Of a stretch of DNA of 64,000 nt, positions 33,649 through 42,953 are shown piece after piece. The translations under genes were made by a program, and so were the position numbers. This DNA comes from Clostridium sp. OS1-26 (GTDB lineage Bacteria; Bacillota; Clostridia; Clostridiales; Clostridiaceae): NCBI RefSeq assembly GCF_030915445.1, contig NZ_CP133264.1:372001-436000 (forward strand). Reading direction: 5' to 3'. The notes beneath the pieces were generated by a model. That model was not told the DNA's origin. It searched no databases and was given only the letters and a program-made list of their open reading frames with translations. Numbering within the stretch: position 1 is the first letter of the stretch; each line of letters begins with the position of its first letter.

Positions 33649-35000
33649 TTACTTGCTTAGCTTCACCACAGTTTCAATATGCGGTGTATGCGGGAACATA
33701 TCCATCAGTTTAACCCTATCAACCTTATATCCAGCATTTTGTAATACCTGAAGGTCTGTCGCTAAAGTCTTCGGATTACATGATACATAGATTATATCCG
33801 GTGCATTAAATTGTATAACATAATTTAATGCAGTAGGGTGAACTCCTGGTCTTGGTGGATCTAAAATTATCACATCCGGTTTATCTTTAATAGTTTTTAT
33901 AACTTCTGCTACATCTCCAGCTATAAAGTTACAATTAGACAAACCATTAAGTTTTGCGTTCTCATTGGCAGCCTTTACAGCCTCTTCTATAAGTTCAACA
34001 CCTATAACTTTTGCTGCCTTAGAAGCCACAATTTGCCCTATAGTTCCAGTTCCACAGTATAAATCAAAAACCACCTTAGAAGAAGCATCTCCCAAGAAGT
34101 CTTTTACGATGCTATAAAGACTTTCAGCTCCCTTTGAATTTGTTTGGAAAAAGGATTCTGGGGCTATTTTAAATTTAAGACCTAAAATCTCTTCTATTAT
34201 ATAGTCTCTTCCATATAAAATTTCAACGCTATCAGCTTGAACTACATCAGAAAAACTATCATTTATAGTATGTAATATGCCCTTTACTTCTCCATTATAA
34301 TTTAAGTTTAGTAGTATATTGGTTAATTCGCTAAAATCAAAATTTATCTGTGAAGTAGTAACAATATTCACTAAAACTTCACCAATATTTTTCCCTTTTC
34401 TTACTACAAGATTTCTTAAATAACCTTCCCTTTTCATTATTCTATAATAAGGAAGTTTTTTCTCTCTAAAATACTTTACTACAGTATCTAAAAGAATTCT
34501 AAAATCTTCATCTACTATCTGGCAACCGTGAACATTTACAATTCCAAAGCTTTTTCCTGTTATATGCATGCCTAATGTGAGTTCTCCACCTTTTTCTTCG
34601 TCACCAAAGGAGAATTCCATTTTATTTCTATACTCAAATTCCTCTGGACTTTTTTCTATGCCAAGGAATTCAAAGTCTTTAATACCTGCATTGCTTAAAA
34701 GCTCCAGTACTTGATTTTTTTTAAATTCTAATTGATTTTCATAAGGAAGAAATTGAGAATTACATCCGCCACAAAGATTAAAATGAGAACAAGCTACTTC
34801 TTTTGCATAATCTATATTCTCCAGTACTTCTGTTATTTTAGCTTCCGCATATTCTCTTCTTTTTTTGAAACTCTAGCCTTTACTTTTTGTCCTGGAAAAG
34901 CATTTTTTATATACACCTTAAGTCCATCATAATTTGCTACACCTGTAGCTGGGAATTCCGTTTTTTCTATGTAAAATTCATATTCATTGCCTTTTTTCAA
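33649..35000 (-). pseudogene. rlmD: 23S rRNA m5U methyltransferase (RlmD/RumA), split by a -1 frameshift
   Basis: Full-length homology to RNA uracil-5 methyltransferases runs across two frames. From TTG 35000 (GGGAAGAG upstream, in-frame stop just before) a TRAM-like N-terminal domain reads to a run of seven A's (34860-34866) and ends at a stop at 34833-34835 after 55 codons. In the -1 frame the normal sequence resumes ([11 protein letters not shown]) with the Fe-S ligands [10 protein letters not shown], a further Cys in VHGCQIVD, the SAM site [12 protein letters not shown], and the catalytic Cys in [12 protein letters not shown]. The tract A-AAA-AAA-G is a classic slippery sequence, so product may still be made by -1 slippage; a base loss or sequencing error is equally possible. 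The largest intact piece starts at ATG 34620. Confidence 0.85.
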
Positions 35001-35024
35001 TTATTACTCTTCCCTTTCTTGTGT

Positions 35025-35723
35025 CTATATTTTACTGAATTTTTGCCCTAAAGTTTTTCCACACTTCGATTTCTGCATGATAACTGGATACAAAACTAGT
35101 ATTATTAAAAATATAATTATATATACTCCTTTAAAGTCTGCTACATAGTATCCAAATATTAGCCTTAAAATCACATCAAATAAGTAAACACCAACAAGGG
35201 ATGTTAATGCCGTTACTGCTGTATCTATTAAAGAGACTTTAAGTGAACTGTTTAAAAATGATTTTCTTTCTTTTGAAGGAGTATCACTACCTTCTGAGAC
35301 TAAAGCTGTACTTTCTGATTTCTCGTCCTTATTTGTTTCTTCATCTTTAGACTCTTCCAGCTCTACTGTATCTTCCTTATCTACTATCTCTTCACTTACT
35401 ACTTCTTCATTCTTAGGCTCTTCATTTATTATTTCTTCTTCCTCTACTGTATCCTTCTTGCTTTCTGTATCCTTACTGCTTGCTATTTGCTCTTTGCTTA
35501 TTACCTCTTCATTTGCAACTTCATCAACAACTGTTTCTTTAATATTTGATTCTTCATTGCTTACTACTTCGCTATTTTTAGCATTGGCATTATCATCAGT
35601 AGTACTGTTTTCCTTTTTCTTATTTTCTTCCATATTTTTATTTCTTAACTCTTCTAAGAATTGTCTTTTAGCTTCTTTTTCATCTATAATAAGTCCTTCA
35701 TGTTTTAATTCATCATCTAACAT
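35025..35723 (-). CDS. Acidic disordered protein with C-terminal RDD-like membrane domain
   Basis: A 232-aa protein in two parts. Residues 1 to about 145 are extremely rich in Glu, Lys, Asp and Asn, with recurring EEV and EE runs, and should be disordered or coiled. Residues from about 155 hold two hydrophobic segments (SLIDTAVTALTSLVGVYLF and a second near 205) and end in GKTLGQKFSKI, which resembles the end of RDD-family membrane domains. The role is unknown; an envelope-anchored scaffold or charge-rich cytosolic tail is conceivable. AGGAGG eight bases before ATG 35723 sets the start. The 24-base gap to rlmD suggests co-transcription. The low-complexity region is unlike its neighbours. Confidence 0.75.
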   Translation of the reverse strand: MLDDELKHEGLIIDEKEAKRQFLEELRNKNMEENKKKENSTTDDNANAKNSEVVSNEESNIKETVVDEVANEEVISKEQIASSKDTESKKDTVEEEEIINEEPKNEEVVSEEIVDKEDTVELEESKDEETNKDEKSESTALVSEGSDTPSKERKSFLNSSLKVSLIDTAVTALTSLVGVYLFDVILRLIFGYYVADFKGVYIIIFLIILVLYPVIMQKSKCGKTLGQKFSKI

Positions 35724-36093
35724 TTCCAATTCCTCCTATATTTTTTCTTTATAACAAATATATTATGCTACACTATTTGTATTATGTAAATAGTCCCTTT
35801 AAAATCCCCTTTCATATTTCCTTAACAAATGAGATTAGGAAAATATTTTTACAAATAAACTCTACGACAAAATTAGTTATTTTTTAACTAATTATTCCTT
35901 AATTAAACATTATTTCAACATTATTATCATATACTATGAATTCAAATTACATTTTTACGCAGAATAGTTAATATTTTTACTATATAATTAAATCATACTT
36001 GTAAACAATTTATTAACATATTGTTTTACAATTATACATATATTAGTTTTATAATTTATTGTGGTGAGTAGTTTATTGTGTGGAGGGTTAAAG
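35724..36093. other. Divergent promoter region between the RDD-like gene and ltaS
   Basis: About 370 AT-rich bases between divergent genes. A perfect 9-bp inverted repeat AATTAGTTA/TAACTAATT (35871-35893) could be an operator, and TGGAGGG before ATG 36094 is the ltaS ribosome binding site. No riboswitch was recognised. Confidence 0.5.
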
Positions 36094-37953
36094 ATGGAAA
36101 AACTAAATTCATATATCCGTACATATTTAGATATATTATTATTTCTTCTTTTAGTAGTAACAAAAGTTCTTCTTTATGGGAGGCAAATGGAAACTGGTTA
36201 TTTTTCCTATCTTTCGTTATTTCCACCTGTATTTGCTTCTATCTTAGTCCTTGCAGCAATATCATTACTTTTAAACAGTCAGAAAAGAGTTAGATTCTTA
36301 TATATATGCAATATAGTTATAACAATCTTTATTATAGCAGATCTTACATATTTTAGATATTTCAAAGATGTAATATCTATACCAGTTTTAATAAATGGAC
36401 TTCAGTTAGGTGCAGTAAAATCTAGCGTCAGCAATCTTATAAAGTTTTCGGATTTTCTGTATGCTATAGATATAATTTTTATATTTCCGAAAATAAATAA
36501 ATTTAGATATATAAATAGGATAGAAATATCTCGATCATTAAAATTATCACTTTTTTTCATTCTGATGATTATAAGTTCCGCTATCAATATAAATAGTTTT
36601 TATGCTTTGTCTAAGGAACAACCAAGACTTTTGAGTACAATGTATAATAAGGTTTATGTAGTAAAAAATCTTGGTTCAGTTAACTATCATTATTTAGATT
36701 TCTACAATTCACTTTATGCTAGTATAAGTAGAAGAACTCCTGTTTCAAAGGAGAAAGAAAGTGAAATAAAAACCTTTTTACAAACTAATTCCCAAGATAC
36801 ATCTTCTCTTAAGGGAATTGCAAAGGGTAAAAACCTAATCATGATTCAAGTAGAAGCTCTTCAAGGTTTTGTAATAAATAATAAGATAGAAGGACAGTAT
36901 ATAACTCCAAACTTAAATAAATGGGCTACGAATAGTGTTTATTTTGATAATTTTTATTATCAAATTGCCGCTGGAGGAACCTCAGATGCTGAATTTATGT
37001 CTAATAATTCCCTCTATCCCGCAGCTTCCGGTGCAGCTTATTTTTTATATTGTAGTAATGAATTTAATTCCATGCCTAAGAATTTTAGAGACTTAGGTTA
37101 TGATACTGCTGCTTTACATGGGTACAGGGAAACCTTTTGGAATAGAAATATAATTTATAAGAGATTTGGATTCAATAATTTTTATGGTGAAAAAAGTTAT
37201 GATATAAATGAAACTATAGGTCTTGGATTGAGTGATAGATCATTTCTTTCTCAATCTATAGATAAGATTAAAGAGCTTAACAAACCTTACTATTCATTTT
37301 TAATAACCTTAAGTAGTCATTTTCCCTATGACGATGTTGATAATTATGGTACCTTTGATGTTGGACCATACGAAGGAACTCTTTTAGGCAATTACCTAAA
37401 AAGTATCCATTATACTGACGAGCAGCTTGGCATGTTTTTTGATAAGCTTGATGCAGAAGGGATTTTAAAGGATTCGGTAGTAGTATTGTATGGAGATCAT
37501 TACGCTATTCCTAAGGACCATGCATCCGAACTTGCTAAATTTTTAAACAAGGATTCATTATCTGATCTTCAGTGGATTAAACAGCAAAAAGTACCTATGA
37601 TGATTCATTTTCCTGATGAATCTAACAAAGGTGTGAACAGTATTTTGGGTGGTCAAATGGATATATATCCAACTATCTGCAGCTTATTTGATATTCCAAA
37701 TAATAATTTAATGGGTAAAGACTTATTTAATTCAAAAGAAGGCAATGTCATTTTCAGAGATGGTTCCTTTATTGACGGCAAGTATTATTATATGGCCCAA
37801 ACTAATACTTATTTCGATATGATTACTGAAGAAAAAATAGATGAAAATGAAGACCTTAAAAATAAGAAGGAAAATTCTTTAAATCAATTAGAGTATTCCG
37901 ATGAAATCTTAAAGCATAATTTATTAAAAAAATTTGAAAGTGAAAATCAATAA
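36094..37953 (+). CDS. ltaS: Lipoteichoic acid synthase family sulfatase
   Basis: A 619-aa polytopic membrane enzyme. Five hydrophobic segments occupy residues 1 to about 170, followed by an extracellular alkaline-phosphatase-like domain. The metal and nucleophile residues of the LtaS family are visible: Glu254 in QVEALQGF, Thr296 in AAGGTSDAEF (the nucleophile that carries glycerol phosphate) and YGDHYAI near 470. The enzyme polymerises glycerol phosphate from phosphatidylglycerol onto a glycolipid anchor. Some relatives act on other teichoic-type polymers, so the exact polymer is inferred. The start at ATG 36094 is chosen because TGGAGGG lies seven bases upstream; a longer GTG reading includes that site. 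It is monocistronic, ending in a strong terminator. Confidence 0.9.
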   Translation: MEKLNSYIRTYLDILLFLLLVVTKVLLYGRQMETGYFSYLSLFPPVFASILVLAAISLLLNSQKRVRFLYICNIVITIFIIADLTYFRYFKDVISIPVLINGLQLGAVKSSVSNLIKFSDFLYAIDIIFIFPKINKFRYINRIEISRSLKLSLFFILMIISSAININSFYALSKEQPRLLSTMYNKVYVVKNLGSVNYHYLDFYNSLYASISRRTPVSKEKESEIKTFLQTNSQDTSSLKGIAKGKNLIMIQVEALQGFVINNKIEGQYITPNLNKWATNSVYFDNFYYQIAAGGTSDAEFMSNNSLYPAASGAAYFLYCSNEFNSMPKNFRDLGYDTAALHGYRETFWNRNIIYKRFGFNNFYGEKSYDINETIGLGLSDRSFLSQSIDKIKELNKPYYSFLITLSSHFPYDDVDNYGTFDVGPYEGTLLGNYLKSIHYTDEQLGMFFDKLDAEGILKDSVVVLYGDHYAIPKDHASELAKFLNKDSLSDLQWIKQQKVPMMIHFPDESNKGVNSILGGQMDIYPTICSLFDIPNNNLMGKDLFNSKEGNVIFRDGSFIDGKYYYMAQTNTYFDMITEEKIDENEDLKNKKENSLNQLEYSDEILKHNLLKKFESENQ

Positions 37954-37957
37954 ATCC

Positions 37958-37991
37958 AAAAGGTTGTTTCAGTAATATGAAATAACCTTTT
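37958..37991 (+). terminator. Terminator of ltaS
   Basis: AAAAGGTTGTTTCA pairs with TGAAATAACCTTTT (one G-U pair), 6-nt loop, followed by T-rich sequence, directly after the ltaS stop. Confidence 0.88.
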
Positions 37992-38076
37992 TGTATATTT
38001 TTTCTTTTGAAAAGGATTTATAAGTGTTAATGAAGAATATCTATAAAAAGATCAAACTTTTGAAGGGGGTATATTT

Positions 38077-38598
38077 ATGTTAAAAAGAATAAAATTAAAC
38101 ATGGATTTAATTGAAGCTATGCTTTATTTTTGGCAAGCTACAAACGACAGAGAAAAAGTTTCTGAAAAATATCTTAATGACGTAGCTGATATGGCTGGTT
38201 TAACTCTTATATACGATAATGAGTTTAATGCTGAATCTGTTCGTAAAGTCCTCAGCGCCATAACTAACAGAGAGCCATTTTCAGCTAGCAACAAAAAAGA
38301 GGGAAGATTTTGGAACAACAATATGTGGATGATGGAGGATCTAGAATATACTAACTTAATGATTCAGCCTCTAAAAAAACTTAACTTAGATGATCTTATG
38401 GAAAAACTCCAAAATGAAAAATATGAAGAATTAGAAGTTATAATTTCTCCTATGCATTTAGATGAGTATAAAATTGTGGATAATAAATTAGTTATAAATT
38501 TCTTCAGAGTAAAACCTAGTGACATAGATGATAATCTATACATTAATGAAAAAGAAATAAAAAATTACATAGAAGAAAAACTTAATGAACTTATGTAA
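38077..38598 (+). CDS. Conserved hypothetical protein (173 aa)
   Basis: A 173-aa soluble protein with no signal peptide or membrane helix. The start is clear: GAAGGGGG eight bases before ATG 38077. Features are a helical N-terminal half (MDLIEAMLYFWQATNDREKV, REPFSASNKKEGRFWNNNMW) and a C-terminal half with acidic, aromatic strands (LEVIISPMHLDEYKI, INFFRVKPSDI). It resembles proteins of the TDE2712 type annotated in clostridia and spirochaetes, but I am not certain of that match, and no function is known for them. It lies alone between terminators. Confidence 0.65.
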   Translation: MLKRIKLNMDLIEAMLYFWQATNDREKVSEKYLNDVADMAGLTLIYDNEFNAESVRKVLSAITNREPFSASNKKEGRFWNNNMWMMEDLEYTNLMIQPLKKLNLDDLMEKLQNEKYEELEVIISPMHLDEYKIVDNKLVINFFRVKPSDIDDNLYINEKEIKNYIEEKLNELM

Positions 38599-38602
38599 AA
38601 AG

Positions 38603-38641
38603 TACTATTAGGACTGCTTAATTTATGCAGTCCTAATAGTA
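38603..38641. terminator. Bidirectional terminator
   Basis: Fifteen perfect pairs (38603-38617 with 38627-38641) after the 173-aa gene; its minus-strand half contains the stop codon of the convergent 46-aa gene. Confidence 0.88.
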
Positions 38642-38773
38642 TTTGCTTGTTAATCCTCTATAAGGTATTTCAACACCTATTATAGTAGGATAATAATCCT
38701 TTGAATCTTCTTCTTTGTTTTCCTTACTTTCTGTCTTTTCTTCATATAATTCTTCATCTGGTTTATTTTCCAT
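38633..38773 (-). CDS. Small Glu/Lys-rich hypothetical protein (46 aa)
   Basis: A 46-aa frame from ATG 38773 with GAGGTGA five bases upstream. The N-terminal half is very acidic and Lys-rich (MENKPDEELYEEKTESKENK); the C-terminal half is a compact hydrophobic/aromatic stretch (DYYPTIIGVEIPYRGLTSKYY). No membrane helix. I do not recognise the family. The ribosome binding site lies in the loop of a 7-bp hairpin (38774-38793), which might tune translation. Its stop codon is inside a shared terminator. Confidence 0.65.
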   Translation of the reverse strand: MENKPDEELYEEKTESKENKEEDSKDYYPTIIGVEIPYRGLTSKYY

Positions 38774-38793
38774 TAAACTCACCTCTGAGTTTA
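38774..38793 (-). promoter_or_regulatory. Hairpin presenting a ribosome binding site in its loop
   Basis: TAAACTC and GAGTTTA pair perfectly around AGAGGT, the ribosome binding site of the 46-aa gene, ending at the base just before its ATG. It could gate translation; it is also 42 bases after the ribH stop and may help end the rib transcript. Confidence 0.5.
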
Positions 38794-38835
38794 TCTTTCC
38801 CAAGGTAAAGCCATTATATTAATATGTTTATAAAA

Positions 38836-39300
38836 TTATTTTAGATCCTTAATAAGATTTGACATTTCTATTGCTGTCATTGCCGAATCATATCCCTTAT
38901 TTCCAGCCTTAGTTCCTGCTCTTTCAATTGCCTGCTCTATACTTTCAGTTGTGAGCACTCCGAAGATCACTGGCATATCAGAATGTAGTGATACATGTGC
39001 TACTCCCTTTGATACTTCACTGCAAACATAATCAAAATGAGGAGTTGAACCTCTAATTACTGCACCTAAACATATTATTGCATCATACTTTTTCATTGCC
39101 GCCATCTTTTGCGCTACCAATGGAATTTCAAATGCTCCTGGCACCCAGCTTACTTCTATATTTCCCTCTGCTGCTCCATGTCTCTTTAAACAATCTATAG
39201 CTCCACCAAGAAGTTTTGAACCTATAAACTCATTAAACCTTCCAACTACTATTCCAAACTTCAATCCTTCCGCTGTTAACTTTCCTTCGTATACTTTCAT
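38836..39300 (-). CDS. ribH: 6,7-dimethyl-8-ribityllumazine synthase
   Basis: A 154-aa lumazine synthase that condenses 5-amino-6-ribitylaminouracil with 3,4-dihydroxy-2-butanone 4-phosphate, the penultimate riboflavin step. [39 protein letters not shown] (with the catalytic His in HFDYV) and [11 protein letters not shown] are diagnostic. It assembles as an icosahedral capsid or pentamer. Last gene of the rib operon, three bases after ribBA. AAGGAAG-type ribosome binding sequence precedes ATG 39300. Confidence 0.96.
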   Translation of the reverse strand: MKVYEGKLTAEGLKFGIVVGRFNEFIGSKLLGGAIDCLKRHGAAEGNIEVSWVPGAFEIPLVAQKMAAMKKYDAIICLGAVIRGSTPHFDYVCSEVSKGVAHVSLHSDMPVIFGVLTTESIEQAIERAGTKAGNKGYDSAMTAIEMSNLIKDLK

Positions 39301-39303
39301 TAC

Positions 39304-40527
39304 TTATTCCTCCTCATAGCTATTTAAATTATAATTTAAGAATATGACCCATTTTTTCTTTTTGGTTCTCATGTAATGTTCACTCTCTTTTGCATGCTCA
39401 ATTTGTATTGGCACTCTATCTACTATTTCAATACCATAGCCAGAAAGTCCAGCTATTTTTTTAGGATTATTAGTTAAAAGCCTAACTTTTTTTATACCTA
39501 GATCTTGAAGTATCTGTGCTCCTATTCCATAATCTCTTAAATCCGCTGGGAAACCTAGTGCAATATTTGCTTCCACTGTATCCATACCCTTTTCCTGAAG
39601 GGCGTAAGCTTTAAGCTTATTTATAAGTCCTATGCCTCTTCCTTCCTGTCTCATATATAAGAGTACACCTTTTCCCTCCTCCTCTATTTGTGTCATTGCT
39701 GCTGCTAATTGATCTCCACAGTCACACCTTAAAGAATGGAATACATCACCTGTTAAGCATTCAGAATGTACTCTTACTAAAACTGGCTCATCCCCAAAAT
39801 TTTCGCCTTTAACAAAAGCTACATGGTGTTCTCCTGTTAATGTATTTTCATATCCTACTGCTCTAAATTCACCGAATTTAGTTGGTATGTTTGCTTCTGC
39901 TGCTGCCTTTATAAATATCTCATTCTTTCTTCTGTAAGCTATTAAATCAGCTATGGTTATAATTTTTAGATTATGCTCTTCAACAAATTTCATAAGCTCC
40001 GGAACTCTGGCCATTGTTCCATCTTCATTCATTATTTCGCAAATTACTCCTGCTGGATAAAGTCCGGACATGCGAGCTAAGTCCACTGCAGCTTCAGTAT
40101 GTCCTGCTCTTGTAAGTACTCCACCTTCTTTTGCTTCCAATGGGAATATATGTCCTGGTCTTTTAAAGTCATCACCATTAGAACTCGATATTAATTTTTG
40201 TATAGTCAATGCTCTGTCATAGGCAGAAATACCAGTAGAAGTGCCTACCGCATCAACAGATATTGTAAAAGCCGTATAAAATTTATCAGTATTATCCTTA
40301 ACCATGTGATCAATATTAAGTTCTTTAAGTCTTTCTCCTGTCATAGGTGTGCATATAAGCCCTCTTCCATACTTAGCCATAAAATTTACATTTTCATGAG
40401 TAGCCTTTTCTGCAGCCATTAGAAGATCCCCTTCATTTTCACGGTTCTCATCATCTACTACAACAATCATTTTTCCTTCTCGTATATCCACTAATGCCTC
40501 TTCTATAGTGTTAAATTTGTATTCCAT
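39304..40527 (-). CDS. ribBA: Bifunctional DHBP synthase / GTP cyclohydrolase II
   Basis: A 407-aa fusion. The N-terminal RibB half (to about 205) converts ribulose 5-phosphate to dihydroxybutanone phosphate and shows [12 protein letters not shown] and [12 protein letters not shown]. The C-terminal RibA half opens GTP, with the zinc ligands in [17 protein letters not shown] and the RQEGRGIGL motif. Both halves look intact. The start at ATG 40527 is preferred because GGGAG is about nine bases upstream, whereas the earlier ATG directly abuts that site. It lies 40 bases after ribE and 3 bases before ribH. Confidence 0.95.
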   Translation of the reverse strand: MEYKFNTIEEALVDIREGKMIVVVDDENRENEGDLLMAAEKATHENVNFMAKYGRGLICTPMTGERLKELNIDHMVKDNTDKFYTAFTISVDAVGTSTGISAYDRALTIQKLISSSNGDDFKRPGHIFPLEAKEGGVLTRAGHTEAAVDLARMSGLYPAGVICEIMNEDGTMARVPELMKFVEEHNLKIITIADLIAYRRKNEIFIKAAAEANIPTKFGEFRAVGYENTLTGEHHVAFVKGENFGDEPVLVRVHSECLTGDVFHSLRCDCGDQLAAAMTQIEEEGKGVLLYMRQEGRGIGLINKLKAYALQEKGMDTVEANIALGFPADLRDYGIGAQILQDLGIKKVRLLTNNPKKIAGLSGYGIEIVDRVPIQIEHAKESEHYMRTKKKKWVIFLNYNLNSYEEE

Positions 40528-40567
40528 ATTGTACATCTCCCTTTCGATAAACTAATTGTATGCCTGC

Positions 40568-41221
40568 TTACATAAATCCATATTCTTTAAGTAGATTTTC
40601 TGTAACTCCATTTTGCTTGCTTTCTTCTCTATCTTTCATGAATAAAAGTCTTTCAACATATTTTCCTACTATATCGCATTCAATATTTACTTCATCTCCA
40701 ACTTTTTTGCCATGAAGAGTAGCTTCTTCTTTTGTGTGTGGTATAAGCGAAACTTTAAAAAAATTATCTCCTAAACCAGCGACTGTAAGACTAATACCAT
40801 CTATAGTCACAGAACCTTTTAAAACTATATATCTTAAAAGATTAGAATCACTTTCTACTGTAACCCATGTAGCTATGTCTTCATTTTTTGTACCTATAAT
40901 TTTTCCTGTACCATCTATGTGTCCACTTACTATATGACCTCCAAATCTTGCACCAAGAGCCATAGCTCTTTCAAGATTAACCTTACTTTTTTTGTCTAAC
41001 TTTCCCAAATTGCTTTTTCTCAAAGTTTCTGCCATAACATCTACAGTAAAACAGTTTTCATTAAAACTAGTTACAGTTAAACAAACACCATTAACTGCGA
41101 TACTATCACCTAACTTCACACCTTCCAGTACTTTTTTTGCTTTTATTGTAAGCCTTGCAGATTTTTCTCCATTAAAAATATTAGTTATTTCTCCAATCTC
41201 CTCTACTAAGCCCGTAAACAT
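40568..41221 (-). CDS. ribE: Riboflavin synthase alpha chain
   Basis: A 217-aa enzyme that dismutates two molecules of dimethylribityllumazine to riboflavin and the pyrimidine precursor. It begins MFTGLVEEIGEI and has two tandem lumazine-binding repeats (about 1-97 and 98-195), with SIAVNGVCLTV in the first and VTIDGISLTVAG in the second. Family length is normal. It follows ribD after 15 bases in the FMN-riboswitch operon. Confidence 0.95.
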   Translation of the reverse strand: MFTGLVEEIGEITNIFNGEKSARLTIKAKKVLEGVKLGDSIAVNGVCLTVTSFNENCFTVDVMAETLRKSNLGKLDKKSKVNLERAMALGARFGGHIVSGHIDGTGKIIGTKNEDIATWVTVESDSNLLRYIVLKGSVTIDGISLTVAGLGDNFFKVSLIPHTKEEATLHGKKVGDEVNIECDIVGKYVERLLFMKDREESKQNGVTENLLKEYGFM

Positions 41222-41236
41222 ATAATCACCACCATG

Positions 41237-42355
41237 CTAAGAATATAAGTACCCTTGTAACAACAAGTCACTTCCAAACACTTTGTATGTAATATTTTGA
41301 ACCTTTATTGCTTCATTCATTTTTTCTATTCCCTGTCCCTCAATTGGAGTTTTAGAGTCTTTACCTCCAAGGATTTTTGGGGCTATAAAACACATGATTT
41401 TATCCACTATTCCAGAGCTTACTGCAGCAAAATTTAATTCACCTCCTCCTTCTAGTAATATGCTATCTATGCCTAGCTTACCTAGCTCCTTAATTAGATG
41501 ATTTAAATCCACTTTATTATTCTTATCCTTAGGAGTGATTACAACTCTTGCTCCTTTTTCTTCTAAAATATCTTTCTTTTTATTATCAAAGCCCTCTGTA
41601 CAGACAATTATTACTTCTCTTTCATTCAAAGTTTCTAATATTTTGGACTCCATAGGTATTCTCAATTTAGAATCTATTATTATAGCTTTAGGACTTTTAC
41701 CGCCGCTCTCTTTTAATCTTGTAGTAAGCAACGGATCATCTGCTATTACTGTACCTATACCTACCATTATTCCCATAACCTTGTTTCTTATCTTATGAAC
41801 ATATTCTCTTGATTCTTCTCCACTTATCCACTTTGATTCTCCTGTATAAGTGGAAATCTTACCATCAATAGTCATTGCGGTTTTTAAAATTACAAAAGGT
41901 ATTTTTTTTGTTATATATTTAATGAATATTTCATTTAATTTTTTTGCTTCATTTTCTAAAACTCCAGTGATAACTTCAACACCCTTTTCCCTTAAAAAAT
42001 TAATACCTCTTCCTGCTACCAATGGATTGGGATCTTGCATGGAAATAATCACTCTTTTTATACCTGCTTTTATAATAGCTTCTACACAAGGAGGTGTTTT
42101 ACCATAGTGACTGCAGGGTTCTAAACTTACATAGATATCAGCATCTACAGCTTTTTCTGCCGCCTCTTCTAGTGCATAAACTTCCGCGTGTGGTCCTCCA
42201 TAAAACTTATGATAACCTTTTCCAACTATTTCTCCATTTTTCACAACTACTGCACCTACTAAAGGATTTGGATTTACTGCTCCTTCTCCTTTTTTAGCTA
42301 GGCCTAGTGCAATACTCATATAGTGTTCATAAGAGTTATTATATCCTCCGCCCAT
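41237..42355 (-). CDS. ribD: Riboflavin biosynthesis deaminase/reductase
   Basis: A 372-aa bifunctional enzyme. The N-terminal deaminase has the zinc site HAEVYALEEA and PCSHYGKTPPC; the C-terminal reductase, from about 150, has TAMTIDGKISTYTGESKWIS and LLEGGGELNFA for NADPH binding. It catalyses deamination and side-chain reduction of the pyrimidine intermediate. First gene of the operon, with GAGGTGA before ATG 42355 and the FMN riboswitch in its leader. Confidence 0.95.
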   Translation of the reverse strand: MGGGYNNSYEHYMSIALGLAKKGEGAVNPNPLVGAVVVKNGEIVGKGYHKFYGGPHAEVYALEEAAEKAVDADIYVSLEPCSHYGKTPPCVEAIIKAGIKRVIISMQDPNPLVAGRGINFLREKGVEVITGVLENEAKKLNEIFIKYITKKIPFVILKTAMTIDGKISTYTGESKWISGEESREYVHKIRNKVMGIMVGIGTVIADDPLLTTRLKESGGKSPKAIIIDSKLRIPMESKILETLNEREVIIVCTEGFDNKKKDILEEKGARVVITPKDKNNKVDLNHLIKELGKLGIDSILLEGGGELNFAAVSSGIVDKIMCFIAPKILGGKDSKTPIEGQGIEKMNEAIKVQNITYKVFGSDLLLQGYLYS

Positions 42356-42553
42356 TTTCTCACCTCTTCAACCTATGATTATTAAATATACAATTATCAT
42401 TTTTATTATTTTTTACATATTTTGTATAAATTTACATTATAAAAAAATAGAGATATACATATACCGATGTTTCTTTATCTACATTTTAGTATTCCATAAA
42501 CTCGGCACATAATGCTTATATATTATGTGTTTTAAATCTGAAGATGCCTAAAA

Positions 42554-42577
42554 GCCCCTGAAAAAACTTTCAAGGGC
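42554..42577 (-). terminator. Terminator controlled by the FMN riboswitch
   Basis: GCCCCTGAAA and TTTCAAGGGC form a 10-bp stem in minus-strand RNA (one G-U pair), 4-nt loop, followed by TTTTAGG. It sits between the FMN aptamer and ribD. Confidence 0.8.
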
Positions 42578-42615
42578 TCATATGTCAAATATAAATAATG
42601 ACAATTAATAATAAT

Positions 42616-42725
42616 CTTTCTTTCATCCAGACTTTACTGTCGGTACTGGAGTTTCACCAGTTCATGCTGATTACTCAGCTCGCGGACTTTACCGCCGGTC
42701 GGGAATTACACCCTGCCCTGAAAGC
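42616..42725 (-). promoter_or_regulatory. FMN riboswitch (RFN element)
   Basis: On the minus strand the conserved core appears in order: CAGGGCAGGGTGTAATTCCC, GACCGGCGGTAAAGTCCGCG, AATCAGCATGAACTGGTG, ACTCCAGTACCGACAGTAA and GTCTGGATGAAAG, closed by a CTTTC/GAAAG P1 stem. FMN binding should favour the downstream terminator and switch off ribDE(BA)H. Confidence 0.97.
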
Positions 42726-42755
42726 TTAATATATTTAATTTTTGATTACAAACTT

Positions 42756-42784
42756 AATATATATTATTCCAATAATTTTGTCAA
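42756..42784 (-). promoter_or_regulatory. Promoter of the rib operon
   Basis: Minus strand -35 TTGACA (42779-42784) and -10 TATATT (42756-42761) with 17 bases between, about 30 bases upstream of the FMN aptamer. Confidence 0.8.
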
Positions 42785-42953
42785 TTAATTTTATAAATTT
42801 TCTTCTATGTTTAATAAAAATACATAACTCTATTCTGTTATTTACATTTTATTGTATAATAGTTATAGGATTCAAAGATTGAAAGTTTAGTTATTAATCG
42901 GCACATAGTACCAATTGGAAAGTAAATTTTAAAATTTTTTAGGGGGAAAATTT

